DNA of 6,211 nucleotides from Deltaproteobacteria bacterium (GTDB taxonomy: Bacteria; Desulfobacterota; GWC2-55-46; S146-73), in the NCBI GenBank assembly GCA_015492355.1, contig WGFF01000359.1, positions 1 through 6,211 of the forward strand, written 5' to 3'. Every line of letters begins with the position of its first letter. The first letter of the stretch is position 1. Positions 5,889-6,211 of this stretch are shown one piece after another. The notes beneath the pieces are model-generated. The model was not told the DNA's origin and did no database searches. It saw only the letters and a list, made by a program, of their open reading frames with translations. The translations under genes and the position numbers were made by a program.

Positions 5889-6050
5889 AATAAGCTCCTG
5901 TTTTTCAATAGGATTCTACGATCTGTTCAATCCATCCACTGGGGTCTGAGACGAAAAAAACAGATATAGCCAAAGGAGTGATGGAAAATATCAGATTTTT
6001 TTCAGGGTGGCAGGGTTGTGGATATGCAGAATCGGGTAGGGTGCCGCAAT
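5889..6050. other. Operon leader region with an A/T-rich hairpin
   Basis: Between the structured RNA and the leader ORF the main feature is an imperfect inverted repeat: A7 (5954..5960) and T7 (5996..6002) flank GATAT (5963..5967) and ATATC (5988..5992), with a small internal mismatch. On either strand the stem is followed by a T-run, so it could act as a weak bidirectional terminator. A minus-strand open frame (6114..5905) crosses this region but has no ribosome site and overlaps the hairpin RNA, so I do not call it a gene. Confidence 0.4.
5895..5899 (-). promoter_or_regulatory. Shine-Dalgarno of the leader ORF
   Basis: AGGAG on the minus strand, six bases before ATG 5888. The ligase ATG at 5840 has only TTGGTG before it, so this is the ribosome entry site of the operon unless translation begins elsewhere. 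Confidence 0.55.
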
Positions 6051-6122
6051 AAAAAAGAGCGAAGGGATGGCTCCAGTCAGCCGGGCTACAGTTGCCCGGG
6101 GATAGAACTTCCATCCCTTCGC
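6051..6122 (-). terminator. Strong Rho-independent terminator
   Basis: A 12-bp perfect stem (6122..6111 with 6070..6059) is followed on the minus strand by TC and six T (6056..6051). The loop is about 40 bases and carries its own GC-rich hairpin. On the plus strand no T-run follows, so it works for minus-strand transcripts only. Confidence 0.7.
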
Positions 6123-6128
6123 CTTCTA
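6051..6128 (-). ncRNA. Candidate structured leader RNA or small RNA with built-in terminator
   Basis: Starting near 6128, the minus strand forms a perfect 12-bp outer stem, GCGAAGGGATGG (6122..6111) with CCATCCCTTCGC (6070..6059). Inside is a second perfect stem, CCGGGC (6099..6094) with GCCCGG (6086..6081), around AACTGTA. A third pairing, GGGAT (6117..6113) with ATCCC (6103..6099), competes with the outer stem. The outer stem is followed by TCTTTTTT. Exclusive pairings in front of a terminator are typical of attenuators and riboswitches; the RNA could equally be a free small RNA of about 75 nt or the 3' end of an upstream transcript. It matches no riboswitch class I can name. Confidence 0.45.
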
Positions 6129-6134
6129 CAAAAA

Positions 6135-6163
6135 AACATACTCACAAAAGAGGATGCTGTCAG
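6135..6163 (-). promoter_or_regulatory. Candidate promoter for the structured RNA and operon
   Basis: On the minus strand CTGACA (6163..6158) is five of six to the -35 consensus. After exactly 17 bases comes TATGTT (6140..6135), four of six to the -10. Transcription would start near 6128, a few bases before the hairpin RNA. The fit with the RNA's 5' edge raises the likelihood. Confidence 0.45.
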
Positions 6164-6211
6164 GTACAAACAGTCCACACGGGGTCATATAGGATAATAA
6201 AGGGACAGGAC
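6164..6211. other. Right-edge sequence, nothing recognised
   Basis: The last bases show no open frame with a ribosome site and no clear repeat. On the minus strand they could be the 3' end of an upstream gene or more promoter sequence. Confidence 0.3.

Noticed and set aside
5981..6052. Plus-strand 23-codon frame after AAAGGAG
   Set aside because: The Shine-Dalgarno is only two bases from the ATG, the peptide is not recognisable and it lies within a hairpin region of the minus-strand operon leader.
5905..6114. Minus-strand 69-codon frame ending FVSDPSGWIEQIVESY, slightly like a glyoxalase-family tail
   Set aside because: It lies across the terminator hairpin and the A/T-rich hairpin, has no ribosome site and lacks the rest of that fold. 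A decayed gene tail cannot be excluded.
6059..6122. Cobalamin riboswitch, because of GGGCAACTGTAGCC
   Set aside because: Only this short phrase is similar; the GCCACTG box and the multi-stem core of B12 riboswitches are not present.

Overview
The window reads as a chromosomal segment of a moderately GC-balanced bacterium, with a decayed mobile-element end on the left and a chromosomal operon on the right, separated by a tRNA-Pro gene. I cannot place the organism firmly. The integrase type, the tRNA with an encoded CCA end and the C/G-rich palindromic spacer repeats recall Nitrospirota or the former Deltaproteobacteria, but that is an impression and not a sequence-based assignment.

Left part (1 to about 2773). 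The minus strand carries the first 12 codons of an unidentified gene (1..38). Upstream of it lies a GbsR/MarR-type winged-helix regulator (112..630) with a good sigma70 promoter. A near-identical 17-base motif sits in front of both genes, which suggests that the regulator controls itself and its neighbour. On the plus strand a strong Shine-Dalgarno precedes a 28-residue single-helix membrane peptide (838..924). It is followed by the wreck of an HD-domain phosphohydrolase-like gene (about 925..1930) with frameshifts and three in-frame stops. The wreck runs into a tyrosine recombinase whose N-terminal half is frameshifted or lost but whose catalytic domain is open and keeps all six catalytic residues (2002..2685). 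The recombinase ends 88 bases from the 3' end of a complete tRNA-Pro(CGG) on the opposite strand, the usual geometry of an integrative element lodged in a tRNA 3' end.

Middle (2851..3155). There is no gene here. The stretch holds a perfect 13-bp palindrome, a second imperfect C/T-rich inverted repeat, and a short Rho-independent terminator for the operon to its right.

Right part (3156..6211, all minus strand). The transcription order is: a candidate promoter (6135..6163); a roughly 75-nt structured RNA ending in a strong terminator hairpin plus U-tract; an 11-codon leader ORF with the best Shine-Dalgarno of the region; a YbdK/GCS2-type carboxylate-amine ligase; and, 12 bases later, a signal-less gamma-glutamyltransferase-like Ntn hydrolase. 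One enzyme of a type that forms gamma-glutamyl amide bonds beside one of a family that cleaves or transfers them suggests a small gamma-glutamyl pathway. The transferase lacks residues that bind the gamma-glutamyl group in classical GGT, so the substrate may differ. The structured RNA and the leader ORF suggest attenuation and translational coupling of this operon. No CRISPR array, rRNA, intact insertion sequence or clearly new defence system is visible.
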